From contig DUBE01000018.1 of NCBI GenBank assembly GCA_012960475.1, positions 1-37,535 on the forward strand: a DNA stretch of 37,535 nt, read 5' to 3'. The notes below the pieces were generated by a model, which was not told the DNA's origin, ran no database searches, and saw only the letters and a program-made list of their open reading frames with translations. Shown in pieces: positions 24,691 to 32,353 of the stretch. A program made the position numbers and the translations under genes. Within the stretch, counting starts at the first letter, position 1, and each line of letters begins with the position of its first letter. This DNA is from Planctomycetota bacterium (GTDB taxonomy: Bacteria > Planctomycetota > UBA1135 > GCA-002686595).

Positions 24691-26385
24691 ATGACTTTGC
24701 CTCTGCGCCCAATCCTGTCCCTTTCTTTGCTTCTGTCTCCGGTGCTTGCGCAGGTTCCAATTGAGGCGCCGATCTCGCGCGCCCTTGAACAGGCTGGTCC
24801 CGAAGTCTGGGAATACAACGATCATGTGGTTTTCCTTGCCAGCCCGTTCCTGGGTGGGCGGCTGCCTGGAACTCGGGGAATGGAGATTGCCAAGGAGTAT
24901 GTGGAGCACTGGTTTGACAAAGCTGGCTTGACCCCCGCCTTCGAAGGCCTCGATGGTCCGCGCACCTCATTTCGTCAGCCTTTCGCCTTGGGCATGCGAC
25001 GTAAACTCGAAAAGCAATCCTTGCGGATTGAGGGGCTGACCTTGACCGCAGGCGATGACTATTCCACCACTGGGCATGGAAGCAGTGGAGACCTGGAGGG
25101 AGAGCTGTGCTTTGTGGGCTATGGCATCGAAGAGGGCCCCGATGACTATGTTGGTTTTCCAGAGGACTGCGATCTAAGTGGCAAGATCTGCGTGCTGCTG
25201 CGCTTTGAGCCTCTCAATGAGGAAGGCGTCAGTCGCTGGGCTCGGAGGGGATGGAGTCGGCGCGCGGGCTTTCAGGGCAAGTTCAATGCACTGGCGGCCC
25301 ATGGGGCGGTTGGGATTCTGTTGGTCAACACGCCAGGCGCAGCGGATCCCAGAGTCAACTCCTTGCTGGCAGCATCCGGAGGCTTGCAGCAGATGGTGGA
25401 CCTGCCAGTGGTGCATGTGTCCACAGAGGCCGGTGCCCGAATCTTGGATCACTGTGGGGAGGACCTTCTCGCCCTGCGCAAAGCGTCCGACGAGGCCGGT
25501 TGCGTGCGCGATCTGGGCCGCTCCGCCAAAGTGTCCTGCGAGATTTCCGAGAATGCTCTGGTGGCCGAGAATGTAGGCGCGATTCTGCCGGGTCGTGGGT
25601 CGCTGGCCAAAGAGGTGGTGGTGGTTGGGGCGCACCTGGACCACTTGGGCATGGGCGCCTTTGGTTCTCGGGACAGCGCCAGTGCCGGGCGCGTGCTGCA
25701 CCCCGGTGCGGACGACAATGCCTCCGGCGTGGCCGGGGTGATCATGATCGCCGAGCGCATGGCCCAGACCTGGAAGGAACTGCCCGACGATGCCGAAGCA
25801 CGCACGGTGCTCTTCATGGCCTTCAGCGCTGAGGAGTCCGGTCTCAACGGAGCGCGGCACTACACCAATGAGCCGATCCTGCCCATTGGCGACCACGCTT
25901 TGATGATCAACTTTGACATGATCGGGCGCATCGAGAACAAACGCCTTTCGGTTTCGGGGGTGGGCACCGCGGAAGGCTTGGAGAAATGGGTCCAACCCTT
26001 CTTTGATGCCAGCGGTCTGACCATCGTCAGTCAGGCGGGCACTCCAGCCGCCAGCGATCATTACACCTTCTATCAAAAACGCGTGCCCGTGCTGTTTGGG
26101 ATCATCGCGGACTTTCACGATGACTATCACACGCCCCGTGATGTTTCCAGCAAGATCAACCGGGTCGATGCGGTCGTGGCGACTCGCATGTTCACCGAGA
26201 TCGCCAGATCCGCGGCCCTACGGGCTGAGCCTTTTCACTTCAAGAAGGCTCCTCGGGGACGGCGTCCACCCCAACGAGCCAAACCAGATCCTAAACCTCC
26301 CGCAGGTTCCAAGAGTGATGGAGCAGGGACGGGGGGGGGCTCGGTACCTCCAGCACGCCCTAGAGCTGCGGTTCAGCTCAACTAG
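24691..26385 (+). CDS. Secreted M28 family zinc peptidase with PA-like insert
   Basis: The 564-residue protein has a signal peptide (1-21) and an M28 catalytic domain. Zinc ligands and catalytic residues are readable: His315 (VGAHLDHLG), Asp341 (PGADDNASG), Glu381-Glu382 (SAEESG), Asp409 (NFDMIGR) and His480 (DDYHTPRD). Residues about 120-290 resemble a protease-associated domain inserted before the metal site. M28 enzymes are aminopeptidases or carboxypeptidases acting on peptides outside the cytoplasm. From residue 515 the tail is basic and proline-rich and carries a run of nine G bases near its end, so the last residues may vary by slippage. It converges with the M1 peptidase gene. Confidence 0.92.
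   Translation: MTLPLRPILSLSLLLSPVLAQVPIEAPISRALEQAGPEVWEYNDHVVFLASPFLGGRLPGTRGMEIAKEYVEHWFDKAGLTPAFEGLDGPRTSFRQPFALGMRRKLEKQSLRIEGLTLTAGDDYSTTGHGSSGDLEGELCFVGYGIEEGPDDYVGFPEDCDLSGKICVLLRFEPLNEEGVSRWARRGWSRRAGFQGKFNALAAHGAVGILLVNTPGAADPRVNSLLAASGGLQQMVDLPVVHVSTEAGARILDHCGEDLLALRKASDEAGCVRDLGRSAKVSCEISENALVAENVGAILPGRGSLAKEVVVVGAHLDHLGMGAFGSRDSASAGRVLHPGADDNASGVAGVIMIAERMAQTWKELPDDAEARTVLFMAFSAEESGLNGARHYTNEPILPIGDHALMINFDMIGRIENKRLSVSGVGTAEGLEKWVQPFFDASGLTIVSQAGTPAASDHYTFYQKRVPVLFGIIADFHDDYHTPRDVSSKINRVDAVVATRMFTEIARSAALRAEPFHFKKAPRGRRPPQRAKPDPKPPAGSKSDGAGTGGGSVPPARPRAAVQLN
26331..26339 (+). repeat. Nine-G tract inside the 3' end of the M28 peptidase gene
   Basis: Nine consecutive G bases encode part of the glycine run of the C-terminal tail. 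Insertion or deletion of one base would change the last residues but not the catalytic domain. It may be a slippage site or an assembly weak point. Confidence 0.6.
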
Positions 26386-26577
26386 CAAACGCAAGGTGAG
26401 GATTTTGCTCAGACCATTGGCCGGGAACAGGTCAAGGTCTGTCTTGGCACTGGCGGGTTGACGAAAGACTGCCCTGCTGAAACCACGGGGGTCCAGTTGG
26501 GAGATGTGCCAGTGCGCTGGGGTGACGAGGGAGTCAACACGCCAGTCACATGTCCAGTGCCAGGTACCTGAATCGCC

Positions 26578-28956
26578 TCAGTCCTTGTCCTCGGCGTCCT
26601 CGCTACCTTGCTGGTTGTCTTCTTCCTGTTGTGCCTGCTTGTCCTGGCGCTTCGCCTCGTCACGTGCAGCGCGCATGGGGTTTTTACCCTCCTTGTCCGA
26701 GTCCCGCAGCTGGATGCGTCCTTCTTCAATGCGCCGCGGCCAATGATCGTTGGCTTCATCCGCATCCGCTATCTCGCTCAGGGGATCGAGTTCGATGCTC
26801 TGGATAGTGCCCTCGGTCACCAAGAGCTTGGCTATGCGCCGGGAGTTTTCCTGCCAGATCTGGGCCGGCAGGTTGATCTGGGAGGTGCTGCCGTCGGTGT
26901 AGTGGATCGCGAGGTGTACAGGCATGGGCACGCCGCCCACGTCCTCCAACTCCAGCTCATAGAAATTCAGCGGTAGGGCCAGGAGACCTCGATCCTCCTC
27001 GCTGAGCTTCTTCAGGAGCGCCTCATATTTGCGCTCATCTTTTGGGGTCACATCCAGCTGGTCGAATTTGTTGTAGAAGTCCAAGAGACGCGGGAAGCGG
27101 TCGCTGCGCTTGGGGCTCTGGGCATGGCGCTTGCGGGTCAAGGACTCTCTGTCAGCGTCGCGCTTCTCTCGCTTCAAGTTCTTCTCAATGTTCGGGTCGC
27201 CACTTGTCACTGTCCAGTGGGTCAGGCCCGTGATCGCCTGGTCCACATGGTCGGTTGAATAGAACCAACTGCGCCAGAACCAATCCAGATCCACGGCTGA
27301 GGCGTCTTCCATGGTGCGGAACAGGTCCGCCGGCTCGGGGCGACGAAATGCCCAGCGACGACTGTATTCTCGGAAGGAAAAGTCGAACAGTTCGCGGCCC
27401 ATGACAGTCTCGCGCAGGATGTTGAGGGCTGTGGCTGGCTTGGCATAAGCGTTGTTGCCAAACTGCAGCAAACTCTCTGAGTTGGTCATGATCGGGACCT
27501 GTTTCTCATCGATCATGAAGCTCACGATGTCGTCGGGCACTCCACGGCGGGGGGGGTAGTCCTCTGAAAAGGACTGTTCGGCAAGGAATTGCACAAAGGT
27601 GTTCAACCCCTCGTCCATCCAGGTCCATTGGCGCTCGTCGGAGTTGATGATCATGGGGAACCAGTTGTGCCCCACCTCGTGGATGATGACTCCGATCAAG
27701 CCGTGCTTGGTGCGCGCGCTGTAGGTGCCGTCTTTCTCGGGGCGCGGGCCGTTGAAGCAGATCATGGGGTATTCCATGCCTCCGACCGGTCCGTTGACAC
27801 TGATAGCCACGGGGTAGGGATAGGGGATGGCGTGATGCGAGTACACATCCAGGGTGTGGGCTACTGCGTGGGTTGAGTAGCGGCTCCAGAGGGGTTCGCC
27901 CTCAGGCGGGAAGTAGGACATGGCCCAGACGCGACCCGCGCCCTTGACATCGTGTCCAAAAGCGTCCCAGGCGAAACGCCGCGAGGATGCCCAGGCAAAG
28001 TCCCGGACCCTCTGTGCGTGGAACTCCCAGGTCTTTGTGCCGGTTGGTTTGCCCTTGGTGCGCTCAGCAGCTTCTTCAGGAGTCACGATCAGGGTCGGCT
28101 CGCCCGCTTCCCAAGCTATGGCCAGTCGTTCCTGCCAGATGGGCTCCAGCACTTCGCCGGGGTTTTGCAGGACCCCGGTGGATGCGACCACATGATCATC
28201 AGGCACGGTAATGCGTACCTGGTAGTCGCCGAACTCCAAGGTGAACTCTCCACTGCCAAGAAATTGCTTGTTCTGCCAGCCTGCATAATCGGTGTAGGCG
28301 CAGAGGCGTGGATACCAGTGGGCGATTTCAAACAGTCGTGTGCCATCGTCGAATTCCTCGTACCCCGTACGTGCGCGGATGCGCTTGGAGTGATTGATCA
28401 GATAGGTCCAGCTGATCTGGAAGTCTGTGCTCGCGCCGCTGACTAGGGGCTCAGGCAGGTCGATGCGCATCATGGTGTCGTTGATCGTGTGATCAAGCTT
28501 GTCGCCTGCTCCATCGCTTACATCGATGATCGTGCAGGAACCGTCGAACTCGAGCCTTGAGAGCAGGGAGTGCAACTCGCGGTAGGACATGCTGTCCATG
28601 TCTGGTGCTAAATGACTGAGTGCTCCGTGGGATGTGGGACTGAGCTGGTTGGGATCGATCTGCAGCCAGAGGTAGCGCAGCGTGTCAGGTGACTGGTTGT
28701 GGTAGGTGATGTGTTCACGGCCAGTGATGCGCCCAGCGGTTTCGTCCAGGGCCACATCGATTTCATAGTCGACCTTTTGCTGCCAGTAGCCGTTGCCGGG
28801 GGAACCGGACGCGGTGCGCTGGGCATTGGGCGTGGGCAGAATTTCGTCCAGCTGCCGGAATCGATCTTCTGGTCTGTCGTCGAAGGCTGTGGCGGAAAAA
28901 AAACTCGCGGCGCTGAGAGCGCTCACGAAGATCAGAGGCAATGGGGAAATACGCAT
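26578..28956 (-). CDS. Secreted M1 family (gluzincin) metallopeptidase
   Basis: The 792-residue protein has a signal peptide (1-24). It then shows the M1 plan: an N-terminal beta domain (60-290), the exopeptidase-type block GGMEYP at 392-397, the zinc motif HEVGH at 426-430, and Glu449 exactly 18 residues after it (WMDEGLNTF). M1 enzymes are aminopeptidases, and the GGMEYP variant occurs in planctomycete and bacteroidete members. The C-terminus (about 740-792) is highly charged (KQDKQAQQEEDNQQ) and may be disordered. ATG 28954-28956 starts the leader directly. A nine-G run lies about 23 bases upstream on the non-coding strand. It converges with the M28 peptidase gene, and both probably digest peptides outside the membrane. 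Confidence 0.93.
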   Translation of the reverse strand: MRISPLPLIFVSALSAASFFSATAFDDRPEDRFRQLDEILPTPNAQRTASGSPGNGYWQQKVDYEIDVALDETAGRITGREHITYHNQSPDTLRYLWLQIDPNQLSPTSHGALSHLAPDMDSMSYRELHSLLSRLEFDGSCTIIDVSDGAGDKLDHTINDTMMRIDLPEPLVSGASTDFQISWTYLINHSKRIRARTGYEEFDDGTRLFEIAHWYPRLCAYTDYAGWQNKQFLGSGEFTLEFGDYQVRITVPDDHVVASTGVLQNPGEVLEPIWQERLAIAWEAGEPTLIVTPEEAAERTKGKPTGTKTWEFHAQRVRDFAWASSRRFAWDAFGHDVKGAGRVWAMSYFPPEGEPLWSRYSTHAVAHTLDVYSHHAIPYPYPVAISVNGPVGGMEYPMICFNGPRPEKDGTYSARTKHGLIGVIIHEVGHNWFPMIINSDERQWTWMDEGLNTFVQFLAEQSFSEDYPPRRGVPDDIVSFMIDEKQVPIMTNSESLLQFGNNAYAKPATALNILRETVMGRELFDFSFREYSRRWAFRRPEPADLFRTMEDASAVDLDWFWRSWFYSTDHVDQAITGLTHWTVTSGDPNIEKNLKREKRDADRESLTRKRHAQSPKRSDRFPRLLDFYNKFDQLDVTPKDERKYEALLKKLSEEDRGLLALPLNFYELELEDVGGVPMPVHLAIHYTDGSTSQINLPAQIWQENSRRIAKLLVTEGTIQSIELDPLSEIADADEANDHWPRRIEEGRIQLRDSDKEGKNPMRAARDEAKRQDKQAQQEEDNQQGSEDAEDKD

Positions 28957-28978
28957 GGAGCAAAGTTGCTTGGGGATC

Positions 28979-28987
28979 GGGGGGGGG
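28979..28987. repeat. Nine-G tract upstream of the M1 peptidase gene
   Basis: Nine G bases on the plus strand (nine C in the minus-strand transcript) lie 22 bases before the M1 ATG, in the untranslated leader. Length change would alter spacing of promoter or leader elements. Confidence 0.6.
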
Positions 28988-29035
28988 CATTCTAGCCCCT
29001 TGGATCGGGAGGCGAGGGTGGGGCTGGGTTCCCGG

Positions 29036-29482
29036 TCAGGTAGAACTTGCGCAAGGTTGACCCGGGGCAGGCGTCGCTTCTTGCGGGTGGATCTCCTGAC
29101 GCTCCAGCAACTCGAATACGCCCCCTTTTAGGCCCCAGAGGCTGCAGCAGGCGCCATTTCTGTCAGAGCCAAGGCCCACAATCAAACACAGGCCCCCTTC
29201 CCAGTCAGCTTCACGATCCGCTGGACTCGGAGTGCTGTCTCCCCCGGGATGACTGTGCCAGCTGCCGACCCAGGCATTTCCTTCCAGTGCATGCGCCACA
29301 TCTGCCGCCGTCATTTCAAAGCATCCCTCGTCCTTGGCGCGATTAGGCAACTGCACTGCGTGCAATTCTCGATCCCCTTGACGCACGAGGATCCCGCAGG
29401 CCTCCCGTGGCAGCGCGGCCTGCCCCGCACGCATCAGCTCTTCACAGAGATCCCTCGTCAGCCACTCTGAAACAGAACTCAT
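29036..29482 (-). CDS. Stand-alone JAMM/Mov34 (MPN+) metalloprotease
   Basis: The 148-residue protein shows a complete JAMM motif: Glu27 (PREACGIL), then His76-Ser77-His78-Pro79, Ser86 and Asp89 (HSHP, seven residues, S-x-x-D). Such small bacterial MPN proteins release sulfur-carrier or ubiquitin-like proteins from cysteine or lysine (Mec+/CysO type), or act in other isopeptidase reactions. No sulfur-carrier, E1-like or cysteine-synthase gene lies beside it, so the partner is unknown. No signal peptide, therefore cytoplasmic. It lies between the M1 peptidase gene and a strong terminator. Confidence 0.88.
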   Translation of the reverse strand: MSSVSEWLTRDLCEELMRAGQAALPREACGILVRQGDRELHAVQLPNRAKDEGCFEMTAADVAHALEGNAWVGSWHSHPGGDSTPSPADREADWEGGLCLIVGLGSDRNGACCSLWGLKGGVFELLERQEIHPQEATPAPGQPCASST

Positions 29483-29515
29483 GACCCTAGCCTAGCGCAA
29501 ACCTCTGGGCCAAGA

Positions 29516-29555
29516 CGAAAACTCGGGGCCTTCCCTGGGTAGGGAAGGCCCCGAG
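29516..29555 (-). terminator. Strong rho-independent terminator after the coiled-coil gene
   Basis: CTCGGGGCCTTCCCT (29522-29536) and its exact inverted copy (29541-29555) form a 15-bp stem with a four-base loop. Read on the minus strand it is followed by a TTTT run. It ends transcription of the gene at 29582-30346, and lies upstream of the JAMM gene start at 29482. Confidence 0.85.
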
Positions 29556-29581
29556 CGAGTCATAGAGATGGCTAGAGGTAC

Positions 29582-30346
29582 CTAGATTCCATCGCGGTTG
29601 CCACCGCGCCGGTTGTTGCCGCGGGTATCGCCACCACCGCCGCCGCCACGGCCGAAGCCCCAGTTGTCGTTGCTGTAATCGGCTTGGTAGGCCTCGTACT
29701 GGCTCGTGCTGAGGAAACCCTGCAGGGAGGTGGCGGAGGTCTCGCGGATCTCGGTCATGCCCTGGCGCATCATGTCGCGGCTGTCTGAACCCCAGCCCGT
29801 TTCTCGGATGTCGCTCATGAGTTGACTCTGAGCGCTGCGTGCATCGGTCAGGGTCGTGCGCATGCTGGCCAGTTGGTCATTGTCCAGGCCGAGCTTTTCG
29901 CTCATTTCGGAGAGCCTGTCTTCCATGCGCTTTTCTTCGCGTTCTGCCCGTGCTGCATCGCGCTCTTCGCGCTCTCGGGCGCGGAGCGCGTCGTTCGCGT
30001 CTTCCACCCAGGTTTCAAAGTTCGGAGGCATGGCGGCGGCAGGGTTGTTGAGTTGGGCCATGTACTCCTTGAGCTGGTCCATCACATCATCCATGTCCAC
30101 GGCGCCAGCCGGGGGGACTTCCCTTCGTACGGCGGCCTGGGCCACCTCCATTTCCATTTCATCGAGACGGGAATTGATCTCCTTGAACTGGGTCATGACC
30201 CCGGAAAGGTCCACTTCAGCGGGCTTGGTTCCGAGTGCTTCGTTGGTTTCCACAGTGTTGGACACCATCAGGACGCTGCTCAAGGCGGCGCCTGCAAGTC
30301 CAGAGAAAAGGCCGATTGCGGCCACCAGGGGGAGTGAGTTGCTCAT
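29582..30346 (-). CDS. Membrane-anchored coiled-coil protein with Gly/Arg-rich C-terminus
   Basis: The 254-residue protein has an N-terminal hydrophobic segment (5-28) that can be an anchor or signal peptide. Coiled-coil-prone stretches follow (50-70 and about 115-170, the latter very Arg/Glu-rich). Residues about 150-215 have the look of Spy/CpxP-like LTxxQ helices: LGLDNDQLASMR and later LSTSQYEAYQ. The tail ends in a glycine- and arginine-rich GFGRGGGGGGD segment. Periplasmic location and a chaperone-like or structural role are inferred. It is followed by a strong terminator and preceded 86 bases upstream by another RG-rich protein gene on the same strand. Confidence 0.75.
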   Translation of the reverse strand: MSNSLPLVAAIGLFSGLAGAALSSVLMVSNTVETNEALGTKPAEVDLSGVMTQFKEINSRLDEMEMEVAQAAVRREVPPAGAVDMDDVMDQLKEYMAQLNNPAAAMPPNFETWVEDANDALRAREREERDAARAEREEKRMEDRLSEMSEKLGLDNDQLASMRTTLTDARSAQSQLMSDIRETGWGSDSRDMMRQGMTEIRETSATSLQGFLSTSQYEAYQADYSNDNWGFGRGGGGGGDTRGNNRRGGNRDGI

Positions 30347-30432
30347 GGTAGAAAGGGTGTGTGGGTATTGGTTGGTTGTGAAGGGACCGATGGTCTGGGT
30401 AGTTGGGCCCTTGGAGAATAGTGTTCGAGGAA

Positions 30433-31491
30433 TTACTCAGCGCTGACGGTGATCTCGATCTTGATTTCACCTTCGGTGCTCGAGCTCATGGACATTTCAC
30501 GGTCGTTTCTGGACATGTCGCGCTCCATGTCCTGGATGAAGTCGCCTTCAAGGCTCAAGCTGACGGCCCGCTGTTCTTTGGGGGACCAGAGCAGGTGACC
30601 CTCGAGTTCCAATTCGACGGTGGTTTCGGGGATCCCGAGGATGTTGCCTGTGGGCAGGGACCAGAAGCCTCCGCCGCCACCCCGGCCGCCGCGGCCGCGG
30701 AACTCGCGCTCGGGCAGGGTGCCCTCCGCTTCCAGTTCGAGCTTGATCACGATGCACTCGACTCCATCGACCTCTTCAGTCTTGTCGGTCCAGGTGGCTT
30801 CCCCTTCCCAGTCAAGGTTTTTCATGGCTGCGCCGTTGAAGCCGCCGCGACCCCCGCGCGAGCCGCCGCGACGACCGCCCCCACGTTCCCCGCGTTCCCC
30901 GCGCTCGCCTTGCGGTTCGGGACGACCAAAGAGGGATTCTTCCAGGCCGAGGCCCAGGCCTGTGATCAAGGCTTCCGCCTCCAGATCCCATGAGTCGCCT
31001 TCTTCCAGCTCTTCGTCAGACAACAGGAAGTCTAGTTCCTGGGTCAGCAGGAGTGAGGCGAAGTCGGTGCCCTCGGGTTCGTCGCCCTCCTTGATTTCGT
31101 ACTCCATGTCGCCGTTCTTGGCCAGGGAGAGTTCAATTACGAGCCCTTCGGATTCGCTGCTGCGTTCGAAGTCCTGCGGCTCATCGCGGAAGGTCATGGA
31201 GCCTTCCGTGGAGATCGTCTCCAGGGTTCGGAGAACCTTGGTGGGCGCTCCATCGCTGTGGGCCAGGACCTTGTCCAGGGTGGTGATGGTCAGTTCGCTC
31301 TCTCTGGCGCCGCCGCCACCAAAACCACCTTCGCGTTCTTCTCCGTCAATCACCATGACCATGTCGACGACCTCAGAGGAAATTGTCATGACCCGTTCCA
31401 CGCGCAGGGTACGGTCGGCGCTGTAGTCGGTGGTGAGGCGTGTGCCCAAGAGGGCGAGGGGAGAGAGCAGCAGGCAGGTAATGATCTTCAT
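30433..31491 (-). CDS. Exported hypothetical protein with acidic body and RG-rich insert
   Basis: I do not recognise a named family. ATG 31489-31491 gives a 352-residue protein with a signal peptide (MKIITCLLLSPLALLG). The chain is largely beta-rich and acidic, with repeated verb-like segments such as DWEGEATWTDK, EVDGVECIVIKL and LEGHLLWSPKEQRAVSL. In the middle sits a Gly/Arg/Glu-rich low-complexity insert (GERGERGERGGG). A TTG seven codons upstream is less likely because it reads through the poly-C run (CCC codons). It probably resides outside the cytoplasmic membrane. Downstream, 86 bases on, is the coiled-coil protein gene, so the two may share a transcript. Confidence 0.75.
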   Translation of the reverse strand: MKIITCLLLSPLALLGTRLTTDYSADRTLRVERVMTISSEVVDMVMVIDGEEREGGFGGGGARESELTITTLDKVLAHSDGAPTKVLRTLETISTEGSMTFRDEPQDFERSSESEGLVIELSLAKNGDMEYEIKEGDEPEGTDFASLLLTQELDFLLSDEELEEGDSWDLEAEALITGLGLGLEESLFGRPEPQGERGERGERGGGRRGGSRGGRGGFNGAAMKNLDWEGEATWTDKTEEVDGVECIVIKLELEAEGTLPEREFRGRGGRGGGGGFWSLPTGNILGIPETTVELELEGHLLWSPKEQRAVSLSLEGDFIQDMERDMSRNDREMSMSSSTEGEIKIEITVSAE

Positions 31492-31500
31492 GATGTTTCT

Positions 31501-31509
31501 GGGGGGGGG
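31501..31509. repeat. Nine-G tract directly upstream of the exported RG-rich protein
   Basis: Nine G bases (nine C in the transcript) lie nine bases before ATG 31491, covering the position where a Shine-Dalgarno site would be. There is no purine-rich site there, so tract length could tune translation. Confidence 0.6.
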
Positions 31510-31639
31510 CAAGAAGTTGATTCATCCATGATCGGTGCTCGTGGGGGGTAGGGCAACCCCGCTTGTGTATCCCGTCGCCAGTGGGGGGAAGCCTGTTGTG
31601 AGCGGGGATCCTGGGGACGGTAGAAGTCTCGAATTGGCC

Positions 31640-32353
31640 CTAGAGCAAGCTTCGGCGCACTTCCGCCGCCCGGGCGCGGCTGACCGGCACCCGCGAGCCG
31701 TCTCCGAGCAGCAATTCCTTTGCCCCGCCTGGGAGCGAATGCAATTCTCTTACCTGCTCTAAACGCACTATGGCCGAGCGGTGCACCCGCAGGAAGCCAT
31801 GGGGTAGCAGCGCTTCTTCCATGCGACTCATGGATTCGCGCATCAGTCGCTCCCCGTCAGTTGTGTGCAACTGGACGTACTGGTCGGCGGATTCGACCCA
31901 CAACAGGTCCTGCACCATGACCACTTCGACGCGCCCTTCTCGCCGCAGGACCAGGCGGGTTCCAGTATCAGCCCCATCTCGGGAAGTCAGGCGCTCGCGC
32001 ACCCGTCCCAGGGCGGCGGCGAAGCGCGCGTGGTCGTAGGGTTTCAACAGGTAGTCAATGGCTTGCACTTCAAAGGCAGCCACGGCGAACTCTGGGTGGG
32101 CGGTGGCAAAAACCACTGCGGGCGGTGCTGCACTGCCGAGGGAGCGCACCACCTCGATGCCGCTCATCAGTGGCATTTCCACATCGAGCAGGGCCAGGTC
32201 CACATCCGCTTGGCCCAGGCGCTCGAAGGCCTCTTTTCCGTCGCGGCAGACCGCAACCAACTCAAGGCCCGCTTCAGACTCAACCAGTGAGACCAACTCG
32301 CTTCGGGTCAGGGGCTCGTCGTCCGCCACCAGTACGCGTAGGGTCTGAGTCAT
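31640..32353 (-). CDS. LytTR-family response regulator
   Basis: The 237-residue regulator has a receiver domain (1-120) with Asp57 in LALLDVEMPLMSG, the acidic pair DDE near the start and Lys in YLLKPYD. A LytTR DNA-binding domain follows (about 135-237: VESADQYVQLHT, GFLRVHRSAIVRL, VPVSRARAAEV). Phosphorylation by the upstream kinase should control its binding to promoter repeats, and targets are often exported or envelope genes. Its ATG (32351-32353) overlaps the kinase stop as ATGA, so the pair is translationally coupled. Candidate targets cannot be named from the window. Confidence 0.94.
   Translation of the reverse strand: MTQTLRVLVADDEPLTRSELVSLVESEAGLELVAVCRDGKEAFERLGQADVDLALLDVEMPLMSGIEVVRSLGSAAPPAVVFATAHPEFAVAAFEVQAIDYLLKPYDHARFAAALGRVRERLTSRDGADTGTRLVLRREGRVEVVMVQDLLWVESADQYVQLHTTDGERLMRESMSRMEEALLPHGFLRVHRSAIVRLEQVRELHSLPGGAKELLLGDGSRVPVSRARAAEVRRSLL

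Noticed and set aside
25174..26130. Minus-strand frame of 318 codons opposite the M28 peptidase
   Set aside because: Antisense to a strongly supported enzyme gene; no motif of its own.
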